Counted from the stretch's first letter, positions 1 through 10,881 are shown. The stretch: DNA of 47,815 bases from CAKSQF01 sp051867925 (GCA_051867925.1 JBJDZI010000078.1:1-47815); one strand, 5' to 3'. Numbers and translations are program-made. The notes: generated from the letters alone by a model not told the origin.

Positions 1-85
1 GCCGAAGTTTTTCCCCTTCCTCCAGACCTCCAACCCCATTCCTTGGCTGGCGGCTCTCTAAATTTATAGTTTATTGACAGACTGA
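1..85 (+). repeat. MITE-like intergenic repeat, copy 1 (cut by window edge)
   Basis: This is the right-hand part of the dispersed element seen complete at 11894-12058 and 25550-25711. It starts at the shared GCCGAAGTTTT word, contains CCTTGGCTGGCGG and CTCTAAATTT, and ends in GACAGACTGA, the element's right terminal inverted repeat. The left end lies outside the window, so its true length cannot be seen. It contains no reading frame. Confidence 0.7.
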
Positions 86-109
86 GGCTGTTGCGCAATG
101 CAACAGCCT
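85..109. terminator. Stem-loop downstream of mtnN
   Basis: A perfect 10-bp stem (AGGCTGTTGC / GCAACAGCCT) with a five-base loop sits 11 bp beyond the mtnN stop codon. The run of T is weak on both strands (TTTCC on plus). It probably ends or stabilises the HAD-luxS-mtnN transcript, but is not a canonical intrinsic terminator. Confidence 0.5.
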
Positions 110-119
110 TTCCTGATGC

Positions 120-815
120 TTACTTGCAAAGTTCCATCAACAGTTTGGCGGAACGCTCTGCGGCGATAGTTTCAAACTCGTCAAACGAGAGCGCGGCGGA
201 GCCGTCGGCAAGGTCGGAGATCGCCCGAAGAACGGCGTAGGGAACGCCGTTTTGCCAAGCGGTCTGAGCGATGGCGGCGCCCTCCATTTCCGCGGCAGAT
301 GCGCCGAATTGGCTTGCCAGCGATTGCTTCAGTCCGGCATCTGCGACGAAAACATCGCCCGAGGCGATGCGCCCGCGGATGGCATGATAACCGAGACGGT
401 CTGCGGTTGCCATCAGCTGATCGGCAAGTGCTTCGTCGGCAGGGAAGCCGCTGGGACGATCCTTCTGTTTACCCCAGACGGGCATATAGCCTTTGGCGTA
501 CCCGAAGGAGGTCAGGTCAAAATCGTGCTGTACGGCGTCGGTAGCGATCACCAGATCGCCTTGGGAAAGTCCGGTGGCAACGCCGCCCGCAACGCCCGTG
601 TTGATCAGCAATTCGGGATGAAACGCATCAATCATTGCCTGCGTGCAGATGGCGGCGGCAACCTTGCCGATTCCGCACATCACGATGACGGCATCTGCCG
701 ATCCCAGCTTGCCGCTGTAAAAGTGCGAGCCGGCAAGAACGGTCTCTTTTTTGTCGGTGAGCGCAGACAAGAGCGTCTTCACCTCGGTTTGCATGGCTCC
801 AATGATTCCAATCAT
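120..815 (-). CDS. mtnN: 5'-methylthioadenosine/S-adenosylhomocysteine nucleosidase
   Basis: MTA/SAH nucleosidase (Pfs). It cleaves adenine from S-adenosylhomocysteine and methylthioadenosine in the cytoplasm, yielding S-ribosylhomocysteine, the substrate of LuxS. The 231-residue length is normal for the family. Visible signatures are the N-terminal MIGIIGAMQTEV segment with the catalytic Glu, the NTGVAGG loop, the MEGAAIAQ motif near residue 174 and the ISDLADG segment carrying the catalytic Asp. The ATG is preceded by AAAGGATC eight bases upstream. It is the last gene of a minus-strand operon, 15 bases behind luxS, so both steps from SAH to homocysteine plus DPD (the AI-2 precursor) are co-encoded. 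Confidence 0.96.
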   Translation of the reverse strand: MIGIIGAMQTEVKTLLSALTDKKETVLAGSHFYSGKLGSADAVIVMCGIGKVAAAICTQAMIDAFHPELLINTGVAGGVATGLSQGDLVIATDAVQHDFDLTSFGYAKGYMPVWGKQKDRPSGFPADEALADQLMATADRLGYHAIRGRIASGDVFVADAGLKQSLASQFGASAAEMEGAAIAQTAWQNGVPYAVLRAISDLADGSAALSFDEFETIAAERSAKLLMELCK

Positions 816-830
816 GGTAACGATCCTTTC

Positions 831-1289
831 TTACTTGGCAGGATAAATGAAGTCCCAATCGCGGGATACCAGAACTGCCAGATAAGCGGCGGCTTCCTTC
901 TTGGCGGCATCCAGCGAGAGATTCTGATAGTTGCCGCATTCCACGCGGGACTGTCCGTACATCTGCGGCTCGGTTTCAATCTGTCGAAGCACAGATTTGA
1001 TCACTTCCAGTGCCTTCTCACAGGACACGCTGTCGCGGATCAGCAGGTAGAAGCCGGTCTGACAGCCCATGGGACCGAAGTAGATCACCTGGTCAGCGAT
1101 CTCGGAGTTGCGGATGAGCGTAGCAAACATATGCTCCAGACTGTGCATGGTCAGGTGATCCATATAATCGCCGCAGTTGGGACGGCGGGTGCGCAGATCG
1201 TAGGTCACGACGTCGCCGTCGATGCGGGAGAGATAGATTCCGGGGGTGATATAATCGTGATTGACGGTAAAAGATGCGATTTTCTTCAT
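831..1289 (-). CDS. luxS: S-ribosylhomocysteine lyase (AI-2 synthase)
   Basis: LuxS splits S-ribosylhomocysteine into homocysteine and 4,5-dihydroxy-2,3-pentanedione, which cyclises to autoinducer-2. The 152-residue protein has the zinc site HxxEH at residues 49-53, the catalytic Cys76 in the GPMGCQTGFY context and the third metal ligand Cys118 in ECGNYQ. The chosen ATG lies five bases after GGAGG; an ATG one codon earlier (1292) leaves only two bases and is less likely. The gene lies 14 bases after the HAD hydrolase stop and 15 bases before mtnN, so the three are probably one transcript. The reading frame is open further upstream, but that part only shadows the HAD gene. Confidence 0.97.
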   Translation of the reverse strand: MKKIASFTVNHDYITPGIYLSRIDGDVVTYDLRTRRPNCGDYMDHLTMHSLEHMFATLIRNSEIADQVIYFGPMGCQTGFYLLIRDSVSCEKALEVIKSVLRQIETEPQMYGQSRVECGNYQNLSLDAAKKEAAAYLAVLVSRDWDFIYPAK

Positions 1290-1303
1290 CATATCCTCCA
1301 TAG

Positions 1304-2086
1304 TCAGAAATTTTGCAGGGATTTTTCGGTGAGATGCCGACCTGCCAGAATGGCGCGGATTGCAACGGCAACGCCTGCGTCCCGCACATCGGCGGTTTCG
1401 TGGGAGCAGAGGGCTTTCACCTCGGAGGCGCTGTTGCCCATGGCAACGCTGATGTCGGCGACCTCCAGCATCTCCAGATCGTTGAGCGAATCGCCGATGG
1501 CAACCGATTGGAAGCCATTTGGCAGAGCCGCCATCACCGCCAGCAACCCGCGTCCCTTGTCGCAACCGAGGATAGATGCTTCCGCATAGGCAGGATGCTG
1601 GAGCAGAAAGTAGCGTTTGCGGAGATAGTCTGCCGCCATTTCGGACACTTGCCCGGGAAGATTGATCTTTTGCACCTTTGCATCGGCGTATTTGCCGATG
1701 AGTTCGTCAGCAGAGGTGAGGGGAAGCCAGTAATCGTGTCGGCACTCCGACCCCCAAACCAGCACTAAGTTTTCACCCTCCAGAATAAAGGGCTGTCCCA
1801 GCGACATCAGATAAGCCGCATCAGCCGCTATCACTTCAGGCGGGACGGTATGCTCGTGGATCAGCCGATCGCAAAGCGTTGCGTATGCACCCGATCCGCA
1901 CACCACTCCGTCAAAACGGAAGTTGTCCCAAACGCGGTCGGGGATAAAGCGGTAGCCTCGCCCGGTGTTCAGCAGTACGAGATGTCCCGCGGCGCGGGCT
2001 TCTTCGATAGCATAGCGGTTTTCGGCAGGGACGAAGGTATAATCGATGAGCGTGCCGTCGATATCCAGAAAAAATGCGTAAGGCAT
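1304..2086 (-). CDS. HAD-superfamily (Cof-type) sugar phosphatase
   Basis: Haloacid-dehalogenase phosphatase of the Cof/YidA (IIB cap) class, about 260 residues, probably acting on a cytosolic phosphorylated metabolite. Motif I is FFLDIDGTLID at the N terminus (nucleophile Asp and acid/base Asp), motif II is LLNTGRG, and motif IV is AIGDSLNDLEML near the C terminus. The cap lies between motifs II and III. The start was placed at MPYAFFLDIDGTL because family members begin a few residues before motif I; the frame stays open to 2236, but that extension lies in repeat DNA. The Shine-Dalgarno is poor (GCGAAAAAG). It heads the luxS-mtnN operon; a role in AI-2 or pentose-phosphate metabolism is only inference from position. 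Confidence 0.85.
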   Translation of the reverse strand: MPYAFFLDIDGTLIDYTFVPAENRYAIEEARAAGHLVLLNTGRGYRFIPDRVWDNFRFDGVVCGSGAYATLCDRLIHEHTVPPEVIAADAAYLMSLGQPFILEGENLVLVWGSECRHDYWLPLTSADELIGKYADAKVQKINLPGQVSEMAADYLRKRYFLLQHPAYAEASILGCDKGRGLLAVMAALPNGFQSVAIGDSLNDLEMLEVADISVAMGNSASEVKALCSHETADVRDAGVAVAIRAILAGRHLTEKSLQNF

Positions 2087-2095
2087 GACTTTTTC

Positions 2096-2330
2096 GCAGG
2101 AACCTTCTTGTAAGAAGGTTCCTGCACCTCCAAGAACTTTTGTGAAGGCGGCAAACGCTTGCCGCCCAATCTGTATTCTTGGAACCTTCCCCCAAGAAGA
2201 TTCCAAACCTCCAAACACTTCTGTAAAGGGCGGCAAGTATTTGCCGCCCTTTGAATCGGTTTTCGGGGGTCAAGCCTCCTTTTTCAAAAAGGAGGCTTGC
2301 GAGGTGTGGGGCAACGCCCCACATTAGATA
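2096..2330. repeat. Palindrome-rich intergenic repeat cluster (family 2)
   Basis: The spacer between alaS and the HAD gene is built of small palindromic modules: an inverted repeat with GCAGGAACCTTCTT arms (2096-2125); a unit starting CTCCAAGAACTTTTG and ending in the GGCGGCAA/TTGCCGCC hairpin (2128-2166); a second copy of that unit (2209-2250); an AAGCCTCC/GGAGGCTT hairpin (about 2272-2298); and a TGTGGGGC/GCCCCACA hairpin just after the alaS stop. The unit recurs at 25509-25549 and, degenerate, near 13722-13780. The last hairpins may also end alaS transcripts, although strong U-runs are missing. Confidence 0.75.
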
Positions 2331-2333
2331 AAA

Positions 2334-4964
<2,631 letters not shown>

Positions 4965-5004
4965 ATCTATATCCTCCTTAGTTGGAAACAATAAATCAAC
5001 CTAT

Positions 5005-5033
5005 ATTATAGCGAAAAAAGTGCCGTCTGTCAA
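5005..5033 (-). promoter_or_regulatory. Sigma-A promoter of alaS
   Basis: On the minus strand TTGACA (5028-5033) and TATAAT (5005-5010) are separated by exactly 17 bases, a perfect vegetative promoter. The expected leader is only about 35 nt long. Confidence 0.9.
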
Positions 5034-5069
5034 TCAGTTTCAGCAAAAAAACGAAATTTTGTTGAAAGA

Positions 5070-5130
5070 GTAAATTCTCAAAGTAACTTCCACAGTAGAA
5101 ATTACGGTGGAAGTTGGTGTGAGAATTTAC
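5070..5130. repeat. 61-bp interrupted palindrome upstream of alaS promoter
   Basis: Two nested perfect arms: GTAAATTCTC (5070-5079) pairs with GAGAATTTAC (5121-5130), and AACTTCCAC (5085-5093) pairs with GTGGAAGTT (5107-5115). The structure sits between the alaS promoter and the terminator of the M14 gene, and no reading frame covers it. It could be an operator, a mobile-element remnant or a second terminator. Confidence 0.6.
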
Positions 5131-5137
5131 GGTTTTC

Positions 5138-5168
5138 TAAAAAAGAACTGTCGCGTTTGCGACAGTTC
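5138..5168 (-). terminator. Intrinsic terminator of the M14 peptidase gene
   Basis: A GAACTGTCGC/GCGACAGTTC stem of 10 bp with a four-base loop is followed on the minus strand by TTTTTT. It starts seven bases after the M14 stop codon. Confidence 0.9.
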
Positions 5169-5174
5169 CCGGAC

Positions 5175-6721
5175 TTATTCGGATTTGATTACCCATTGGG
5201 CGCAGGTGAGCAATGTTTCCTTGCCACGCGCCCAGATCTGCTCAAATTCCCGCAGAGGAGCGGGCGCGCTGTTGATGGCAAACTCGATGGTCAGAGAAGG
5301 GATATCGAGTGCCTCCATGGCGTAATCTTTGAACCCGGCGGTGCTGGTAGAGGCTTGCTCTCCCATAGCGTAACCGTTTTTCTGCGATAGTAATAGGGCG
5401 ATCTCGCGGCTTTTTCGGTTGACCTCAGGTAACTTCTCGTAATTGTAGGACCAGTAGATCAGCGATCCGCTGTGTGATAGCTGAGTGTCAGATCAAAATC
5501 GTTTGCGCGCAGATGCTCTGCCAGCGCTTTGGATTCGGCTGCACATTCGGGTGCCGTTCCTTTGTAGCCTGCAAAAGCGGGAGAAGTGGATTGGTACATA
5601 CTCTCGTATTTGTCCCACATCGCGTCAAAATTGGCATTCAGATCGATGCCCTTGGCGTTTGCTTTCCACAACTCAGCCTTGCTCTGATCGTATTGATCGG
5701 CAAAAGGAGGGGGGAGGGTTCCTGTTTGGGAGATGGTCACTCCGTCAGGGTTGCTCATGGGGACGATGTGGATCGCCACCGCATCCAACAGCGCGGCGAT
5801 AGTCATTCCGTTTTCCAGAACGGTGTCCTGATGGTGGAGGATGTAGTCGATCTCACCCATTGCAATCTGGGTGACGATATGCTCACGCCCGTGGATGGAT
5901 GCTTGCAGGAAGATTTTATGCTCTGCATTGGGATTACCCAGAATCGCCAGCGTCAGATCGCGCCCTTCTTCGCTCTTGCCGATGGAAGAAAGAGTGAGGA
6001 GATCGGGAAACTTTTGTGCCAGCGTCTGCAGATCGGTCTGCATCTGTTGGTAGCTATAGTTCTGTACCGGTTGTACCACCGACAGATCCGCATCGGTTCC
6101 CAGACCCTCAGGGCGAGTCAAATAGGATGCGTTGACGAACCCGATCTTGCCGTTATATTTGATCTTGGCGAAAGAGCCGATAAAATAAACCAGTTCCACC
6201 GATTTTCCCTTAGGGATGCGAGCGATGCTGGAAGAAGCGGTAGACGGCTCTTTGCGGAGATTGATGTATTCGTTGCAGGTAACGACCCAATGAACCGCGG
6301 GAGCGGGTGGCTCCGAGGGCGCGTCAGTCACCGGTTTTGCTGTGGTCGTGACCGGCTTGGCGGTCGTAGTGACTATGGGCGGCGTATCGGTGACCGCGGG
6401 AGTGGTTGCCGATGCGGGTGCTTCGGTGGTGGTCACGGGCGGAATGGTGGTCGGCTCGTCGGTTGCAGGAGCAGGCAGAGAAGAGTGATCGGGAAGATCG
6501 GAATCATCCGGCGCAGAGGTCTCGGTTTGTGAGACGGTAGGGAGCAGCGAGGTAGTATGTTCCGGGGTTGGGAGAACGGTGGTGCCGATAGATGAGACGT
6601 GGGTGGGGGACGACGTACGGACGGTGTCGGAACTGCTTGCCGGATCGCTCTCGCGGCAGGCGGCGAAAATGAGTGCCAACAGCAAAAGCGTGAATAAGCA
6701 GAAAAACAAAGTTGATTTCAT
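5175..6721 (-). pseudogene. M14-family zinc carboxypeptidase lipoprotein, frameshifted
   Basis: Secreted carboxypeptidase-like protein. The lipoprotein signal is LALIFAAC with Cys22. A Thr/Pro/Ser-rich linker spans residues 25-140, a bacterial SH3-like domain (NLRKEPS...GKIGFVNASYL) about 145-202, and an M14 peptidase domain starts near 222. Zinc ligands are His277 and Glu280 (HGRE) and His416 (LSYHT). Four codons after His416 the frame stops (TGA, 5459-5461), while the expected continuation GSLIYWSYN follows at once in another frame and runs to TAA at 5175, including the catalytic Glu in LTIEFA. One base appears to be missing near 5470-5478. The substrate-carboxylate arginine (family pattern LNRNF) reads LNANF, with Ala363. 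GGAG lies six bases before the ATG. It may be a true pseudogene or a sequencing error. Confidence 0.88.
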
Positions 6722-7004
6722 AATTGCTCCAAAGCGTATAAGGGTAATTCAGTATATTCCGAAAGTCTTGCGCGGTGCAGGGGATGGCGCACAGACGAGG
6801 GCGGCAGAATATGTAGGATCATGTAGATTATATCGCATAGATTTGAAAAAACTATGACCAAATCAAGAACTTTTTGCTTGGAATACGTCGGGAGATCTTT
6901 TGAGTGGAACCGATTTGACCAATGCGCACCGATGCTGAAAAAAGCCGACGGTCTTACCGAGCGATGCGGTCAATCGGTACAGCCAAAAGCAGATCAGAAT
7001 ACTT
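6722..7004. other. Intergenic region with no recognised gene
   Basis: About 280 bases between the M14 gene and the rpmB terminator. No reading frame with family character was seen on either strand. A TATAAT-like hexamer on the minus strand (6827-6832) could be the -10 of the M14 gene, but no convincing -35 sits 16-18 bases upstream of it. Confidence 0.4.
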
Positions 7005-7012
7005 CGAAAAAA

Positions 7013-7043
7013 TGAAAAAACAAGGACGGTAAACCGTCCTTGT
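7013..7043 (-). terminator. Intrinsic terminator of rpmB
   Basis: The stem ACAAGGACGGT/ACCGTCCTTGT is followed on the minus strand by TTTTTTC. It lies 14 bases beyond the rpmB stop. Confidence 0.92.
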
Positions 7044-7057
7044 TCCACGCGCGAAAA

Positions 7058-7243
7058 TCAAACCCGCTCGACCTTACCGGAACGCAGGCAACGAGAGCAA
7101 ACGCTGATGGTCTTATGAGCACCGTTTACATTTGCCTTAACTTTTCTGATGTTGGGCTTCCACTGTCTGTTGGTCTTGCGATTGGAATGGGAAACATTCT
7201 GACCGAACATTACGCTTTTGCCGCAGAGTTCACACTTAGCCAT
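7058..7243 (-). CDS. rpmB: 50S ribosomal protein L28
   Basis: Small basic protein of the large ribosomal subunit, 61 residues. It starts MAKCELCGKS, has the conserved SHSNRKTNRQWKPNI core and ends with VCSRCLRSGKVERV. The two CxxC pairs make this the zinc-ribbon (C+) form rather than the C- paralogue induced by zinc starvation. GGAGG lies eight bases before the ATG, which sets the start; an in-frame ATG five codons upstream lacks a ribosome binding site. Monocistronic, with its own promoter and terminator. Confidence 0.97.
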   Translation of the reverse strand: MAKCELCGKSVMFGQNVSHSNRKTNRQWKPNIRKVKANVNGAHKTISVCSRCLRSGKVERV

Positions 7244-7295
7244 TTTCTGCACCTCCATTAACTACTAAGAGATTACTGTAAATCACAACAGCGTT

Positions 7296-7324
7296 ATTAT
7301 ACCATAACATTTTCAAAAATGCAA
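7296..7324 (-). promoter_or_regulatory. Sigma-A promoter of rpmB
   Basis: TTGCAT (7319-7324) and TATAAT (7296-7301) lie 17 bases apart on the minus strand, within AT-rich DNA. Confidence 0.8.
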
Positions 7325-7384
7325 TAGGTAAATTGAAATTTTTCAATTTTTTTGACAAGTTCCAAAAATTGCACCAAAGAACGC

Positions 7385-8209
7385 TTAATTTTCGTCGTCT
7401 TTGTCCTCATCGTCGATGGTGTGCAAACTTTTGGGGGTGTCGGACGCCTTAGAAGAAGCCTCTGCCGCTTCTTTTTTCTTCTTGGATATGTAGAATTTTC
7501 GCTCGGTACCCTCCAGCAGCCGTTTGATGTTGGAGTGATGACGGGCGATCAGAAGCAGGGACATTGCGATGGCACTGACGGCCATCAGCGCAGTGGGGAG
7601 CGCGCCGGTGAACAGCTTGGTAATACTGCGCTGCACTAAAGGATAGAACAGAGCGCCCATAATGGAACCCAGCGAAACGTAATGCATTCCGATGGCGACG
7701 ATCAGGAAGATTCCCAAGATAATGATGCCCGAGACGGGATTCATCGCAAAGATGACGGCGGCGGCAGTTGCCACACCCTTACCGCCTTTGAAACGGTAGA
7801 AGATGGGGAAGCAATGTCCCAGCATACAGCAAAGGCCGCAGAGATGCGCTGCGCTGTCTCCAAGCAGGAGACGGGCGATGAGTACGGAAACGATGCCTTT
7901 GGCAGCGTCACCCATCAAGGTCAGTGCACCGATCTTTCTTCCGTAGACCCGTCCCATATTGGTGGTGCCTGCGTTCTGACTGCCATATTTGCGAATGTCG
8001 TCCTTGAACGCCAGTTTGGAGATCAAAAGTGAAAAATTGATGCTACCCAGCAGGTAAGAGACAATCATCCATGCCAGAACGATCAGTAGCATCCAGATCA
8101 TAGAGGTCACGGAAATCACTCCGTCGTCATTTTGAAACCACTTGTAGACAAGCCCTTGGGGCGTAGTGTTGCCGAATACCAGCACGGCGAGAAATTCCAA
8201 TACTTTCAT
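7385..8209 (-). CDS. plsY: Glycerol-3-phosphate acyltransferase PlsY
   Basis: Membrane enzyme that moves the acyl group of acyl-phosphate onto glycerol-3-phosphate, the first step of phospholipid synthesis. Signatures are SYLLGSINFSLLISK, the KYGSQNAGTTNMGRVYG segment (usually GSGNIGATN), GDAAKG and FKGGKGVATAAA, with several hydrophobic segments. At 274 residues it is longer than the usual 195-220: there is an extra N-terminal segment of about 50 residues with another hydrophobic stretch, and a charged Lys/Glu/Asp-rich tail of about 35 residues. Its ATG overlaps the der stop (TAATG), implying translational coupling. Confidence 0.95.
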   Translation of the reverse strand: MKVLEFLAVLVFGNTTPQGLVYKWFQNDDGVISVTSMIWMLLIVLAWMIVSYLLGSINFSLLISKLAFKDDIRKYGSQNAGTTNMGRVYGRKIGALTLMGDAAKGIVSVLIARLLLGDSAAHLCGLCCMLGHCFPIFYRFKGGKGVATAAAVIFAMNPVSGIIILGIFLIVAIGMHYVSLGSIMGALFYPLVQRSITKLFTGALPTALMAVSAIAMSLLLIARHHSNIKRLLEGTERKFYISKKKKEAAEASSKASDTPKSLHTIDDEDKDDEN

Positions 8210-9546
8210 TAGACTGCGCCTCCCTCGTCCCCACGCTGACGCAGGATCAGCTTAATGGGCGTACCCATGTAGCCGAAGACCTCGCGGAGCTGATTTTCGA
8301 TATATCGCTGATAGGAATAATGGAACAGTCGAATATCGTTGCAGAAGATCACAAAAGTGGGTGGCTGAACCCCGATCTGAGTCATATAGTAGATTTTGAG
8401 CCGTCTGCCCTTGTCGGACGGAGGCTGTACGCAGGTGGTGGCATCGGTGAGCATATCGTTGAGCATACCCGTGGTGATGCGGGTGCAAGCCTGATTGTGA
8501 ACATATACGATCTGCTCGTAGAGTTTTCCAACGCGCTGACCAGTCTTCGCCGAAACGAAGAGCAGAGGAGCGTAGGGCATATAGGACAGCGCTGTACGGA
8601 TCTTGTTGGTAAATTCGTTGGTGGTGGAGTTGTCCTTCTCGATCAGATCCCATTTGTTTACCACGATAATGGATGCTTTGCCCGCCTCGTGAGCGATCCC
8701 CGCGATCTTCTCGTCCTGTTCGGTAATGCCCACTGAAGCGTCAATGAGGATCAGGCAGACATCGGCGCGCTCCACCGCCATTTTGGCGCGGAGAACGCTG
8801 TATTTCTCGATGCGGTCTTCCACTTTACTCTGACGGCGGATGCCTGCCGTGTCGATGAACATGAAGCGTCCCTCGGGCGTTTCCACATAGGTGTCGATGG
8901 CGTCACGGGTGGTGCCCGCAACGTCGGAAACGATTAGACGGTCCTCGCCGAGAATGTGGTTGATGATCGAAGACTTTCCGGCATTGGGTTTGCCGATGAC
9001 GGCGACCTTGATCAGCGATTCGTCCTCTTCCTCCTCCGACTCGTCAGGGAAGAAGGAGTAGACAGTTTCCAGCAGATCGCCGGTTCCGCTACCGTGAATG
9101 GAGGAGAGCGGGATAGGATCCACATTGAAGCCCAGTTCGTAGAATTCGTAAAATTCGGGAGGCAGAGCACCGATAGAATCGCACTTGTTGATGGCAGGTA
9201 CGATGGGCTTGCCCGAACGCAGAAGCATCGCGGCGATGTCGCGGTCGTCGGCGGTAAGCCCCGTCCGCACGTCGCAGAGGAAGATAATCACGTCTGCGGT
9301 GTCTATGGCGATCTCCGCCTGCATTCGCATATGCTTCAGAATCACATCGTCGTTGTGCGGTTCGATACCGCCGGTGTCAATGAGCATACAGGGACGGTTC
9401 TGCCATTCGATCTCGTAATAGATGCGGTCACGGGTCACACCGGGGGTGTCTTCCACGATGGCGATCCGCTGACCGGACAGTTTATTGAAAAGGGTAGATT
9501 TGCCTACGTTAGGGCGCCCTACGATGGCAACGATGGGTTTTGCCAT
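8209..9546 (-). CDS. der: Ribosome-assembly GTPase Der (EngA)
   Basis: Double-Era-like GTPase needed for maturation of the 50S subunit; 445 residues, normal length. Two GTPase domains are visible: G1 GRPNVGKS with DTGG and NKCD in the first half, and G1 GKPNAGKS with DTAG and NKWD in the second, separated by an acidic linker (DESEEEEDES). The KH-like domain occupies the C-terminal 110 residues. It starts 27 bases after the DUF512 gene and overlaps plsY, a gene order common in Clostridia. Confidence 0.98.
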   Translation of the reverse strand: MAKPIVAIVGRPNVGKSTLFNKLSGQRIAIVEDTPGVTRDRIYYEIEWQNRPCMLIDTGGIEPHNDDVILKHMRMQAEIAIDTADVIIFLCDVRTGLTADDRDIAAMLLRSGKPIVPAINKCDSIGALPPEFYEFYELGFNVDPIPLSSIHGSGTGDLLETVYSFFPDESEEEEDESLIKVAVIGKPNAGKSSIINHILGEDRLIVSDVAGTTRDAIDTYVETPEGRFMFIDTAGIRRQSKVEDRIEKYSVLRAKMAVERADVCLILIDASVGITEQDEKIAGIAHEAGKASIIVVNKWDLIEKDNSTTNEFTNKIRTALSYMPYAPLLFVSAKTGQRVGKLYEQIVYVHNQACTRITTGMLNDMLTDATTCVQPPSDKGRRLKIYYMTQIGVQPPTFVIFCNDIRLFHYSYQRYIENQLREVFGYMGTPIKLILRQRGDEGGAV

Positions 9547-9573
9547 AGCTTTTCACCAATCCTTTCACAGTTT

Positions 9574-10881
9574 TCAGTCACAAAGGAGCGCTTTGATAAA
9601 TGCGTTTCCGTCAGGTTCCACCGGAATGATGGGGACACCCAATTTCTCGGACAGTTCCGTCAAGGATATATCGTCCAAAAACAGGTCTCCGCCGTCTCGC
9701 AGCATGGTGGAGGAGATATAGAGCCGCTCACCCAAAGGTTTATCCTTCAGTTGATCGTACAGATCACAGCCGCAGAGCAGACCTGCCACCGTGATCTCGG
9801 GACCGAAGAAGCGGTTCTCGATCTGATAGACTTGTCCGGACAGGCCGGGACAAGCGTCACAGAGTGTTTTCGTAATCTCAGAGATAAAATCGTAAGCCGC
9901 ACGGCCTGTGGCAATGGTGAAATTGCGTTTAACCGAGGTATCGTAATCTTCGGTCAGATACTCCATGGCGGAGGAGAACTCCTCGTTCATGCAGGTGATC
10001 ATCCCTACGCCGTTGTCCAGTTGCGGATAGCCCTCGTAGTAATCGGGTGAGGGAAGGGAAAGTCCTGCCTGTAGGTAGAACTCGTCGGCGGCAAAGAAAA
10101 GCCGCTCGCCGCGCTTTTGCAGCGATAGCTCGCCGTGGCGATTGATGACCTCGATGACCTCTGCCGCTTCCGACCGGGTGAAGGGAGCCAGCGGGTAGAG
10201 TCCGTCCCGATATTTGGTCAGTCCCGCGGGAACGACAGCCACGCTTTGGATCGACTCCCCGAGGGATGCCAGATCGGTCAGCGATCGCTCCAGATGGGCA
10301 CCGTCGTTGACACCTTTGCAAAGGACAATCTGTGCATTGATTGCAATTCCTGCCTCGGCAAGTGTGCGCAGATGCCGCAGAGAATCGCCTGCAAAGCGAT
10401 TGTGGAGCATCTTGCAACGCAGCTTAGGATCTGTGGTATGCACCGAAATATTGATTGGACTCATGTGCATCTTGATGATCCGCTGAATGTCCCCATCGGT
10501 CATATTGGTCAGGGTAATATAATTGCCCATGAGGAAGGACAAACGGGAATCGTCGTCCTTGAAATAAAGGGTATCCCGCATTCCGCGGGGGAGCTGGTCG
10601 ATGAAGCAGAAAATGCACTTGTTGCGGCAGGTCTGTTTCTTGTCCATCAAATAGGTCTCGAATTCCAGTCCGATGTCATCGTATTCCCCTTTGCGGATCT
10701 CGACCGTCAGAAGATCGGGACCGCGGTGCAAAAGCAGAGAGAGGGTACGGTCGATGAGATAAAACCGATAGTCCAGCACGTCGGCAACGTTGTGACCGTT
10801 TACCGAGATCAGAATATCGCCTGCACGGGCGCCCGCCTGCTCGGCGAGGGAGCCGCGCTCTACCGACTGAATAGTAACCAT
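9574..10881 (-). CDS. DUF512 / PDZ-containing radical SAM-like protein
   Basis: Member of the DUF512 family (radical SAM-like iron-sulfur protein with an N-terminal PDZ domain), 435 residues; its reaction is not known to me. The PDZ region covers residues 1-60 (SLAEQAGARAGDILISVNGH). A CxxxCxxC cluster motif is at Cys85, Cys89 and Cys92 (CRNKCIFCFIDQ). Conserved blocks NYITLTNM, SVHTTDP, AQIVLCKGVNDG and VVPAGLTKYR follow. A GGAGAGAGAT ribosome binding site precedes the ATG. It leads the DUF512-der-plsY operon; a link to ribosome assembly or lipid synthesis is only suggested by that neighbourhood. No clear promoter was seen between it and the upstream rpmF terminator. Confidence 0.9.
   Translation of the reverse strand: MVTIQSVERGSLAEQAGARAGDILISVNGHNVADVLDYRFYLIDRTLSLLLHRGPDLLTVEIRKGEYDDIGLEFETYLMDKKQTCRNKCIFCFIDQLPRGMRDTLYFKDDDSRLSFLMGNYITLTNMTDGDIQRIIKMHMSPINISVHTTDPKLRCKMLHNRFAGDSLRHLRTLAEAGIAINAQIVLCKGVNDGAHLERSLTDLASLGESIQSVAVVPAGLTKYRDGLYPLAPFTRSEAAEVIEVINRHGELSLQKRGERLFFAADEFYLQAGLSLPSPDYYEGYPQLDNGVGMITCMNEEFSSAMEYLTEDYDTSVKRNFTIATGRAAYDFISEITKTLCDACPGLSGQVYQIENRFFGPEITVAGLLCGCDLYDQLKDKPLGERLYISSTMLRDGGDLFLDDISLTELSEKLGVPIIPVEPDGNAFIKALLCD

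Noticed and set aside
831..1565. A 244-residue version of the LuxS frame with a long basic N-terminal extension
   Set aside because: The extension lies antisense to nothing but in the shadow of the HAD hydrolase gene on the same strand, and GGAGG sits directly before the MKKIASF start.
252..1589. Long plus-strand open frame of 445 codons opposite mtnN, luxS and the HAD gene
   Set aside because: No family character, and it runs antisense to three clear genes; it is a by-product of their codon use.
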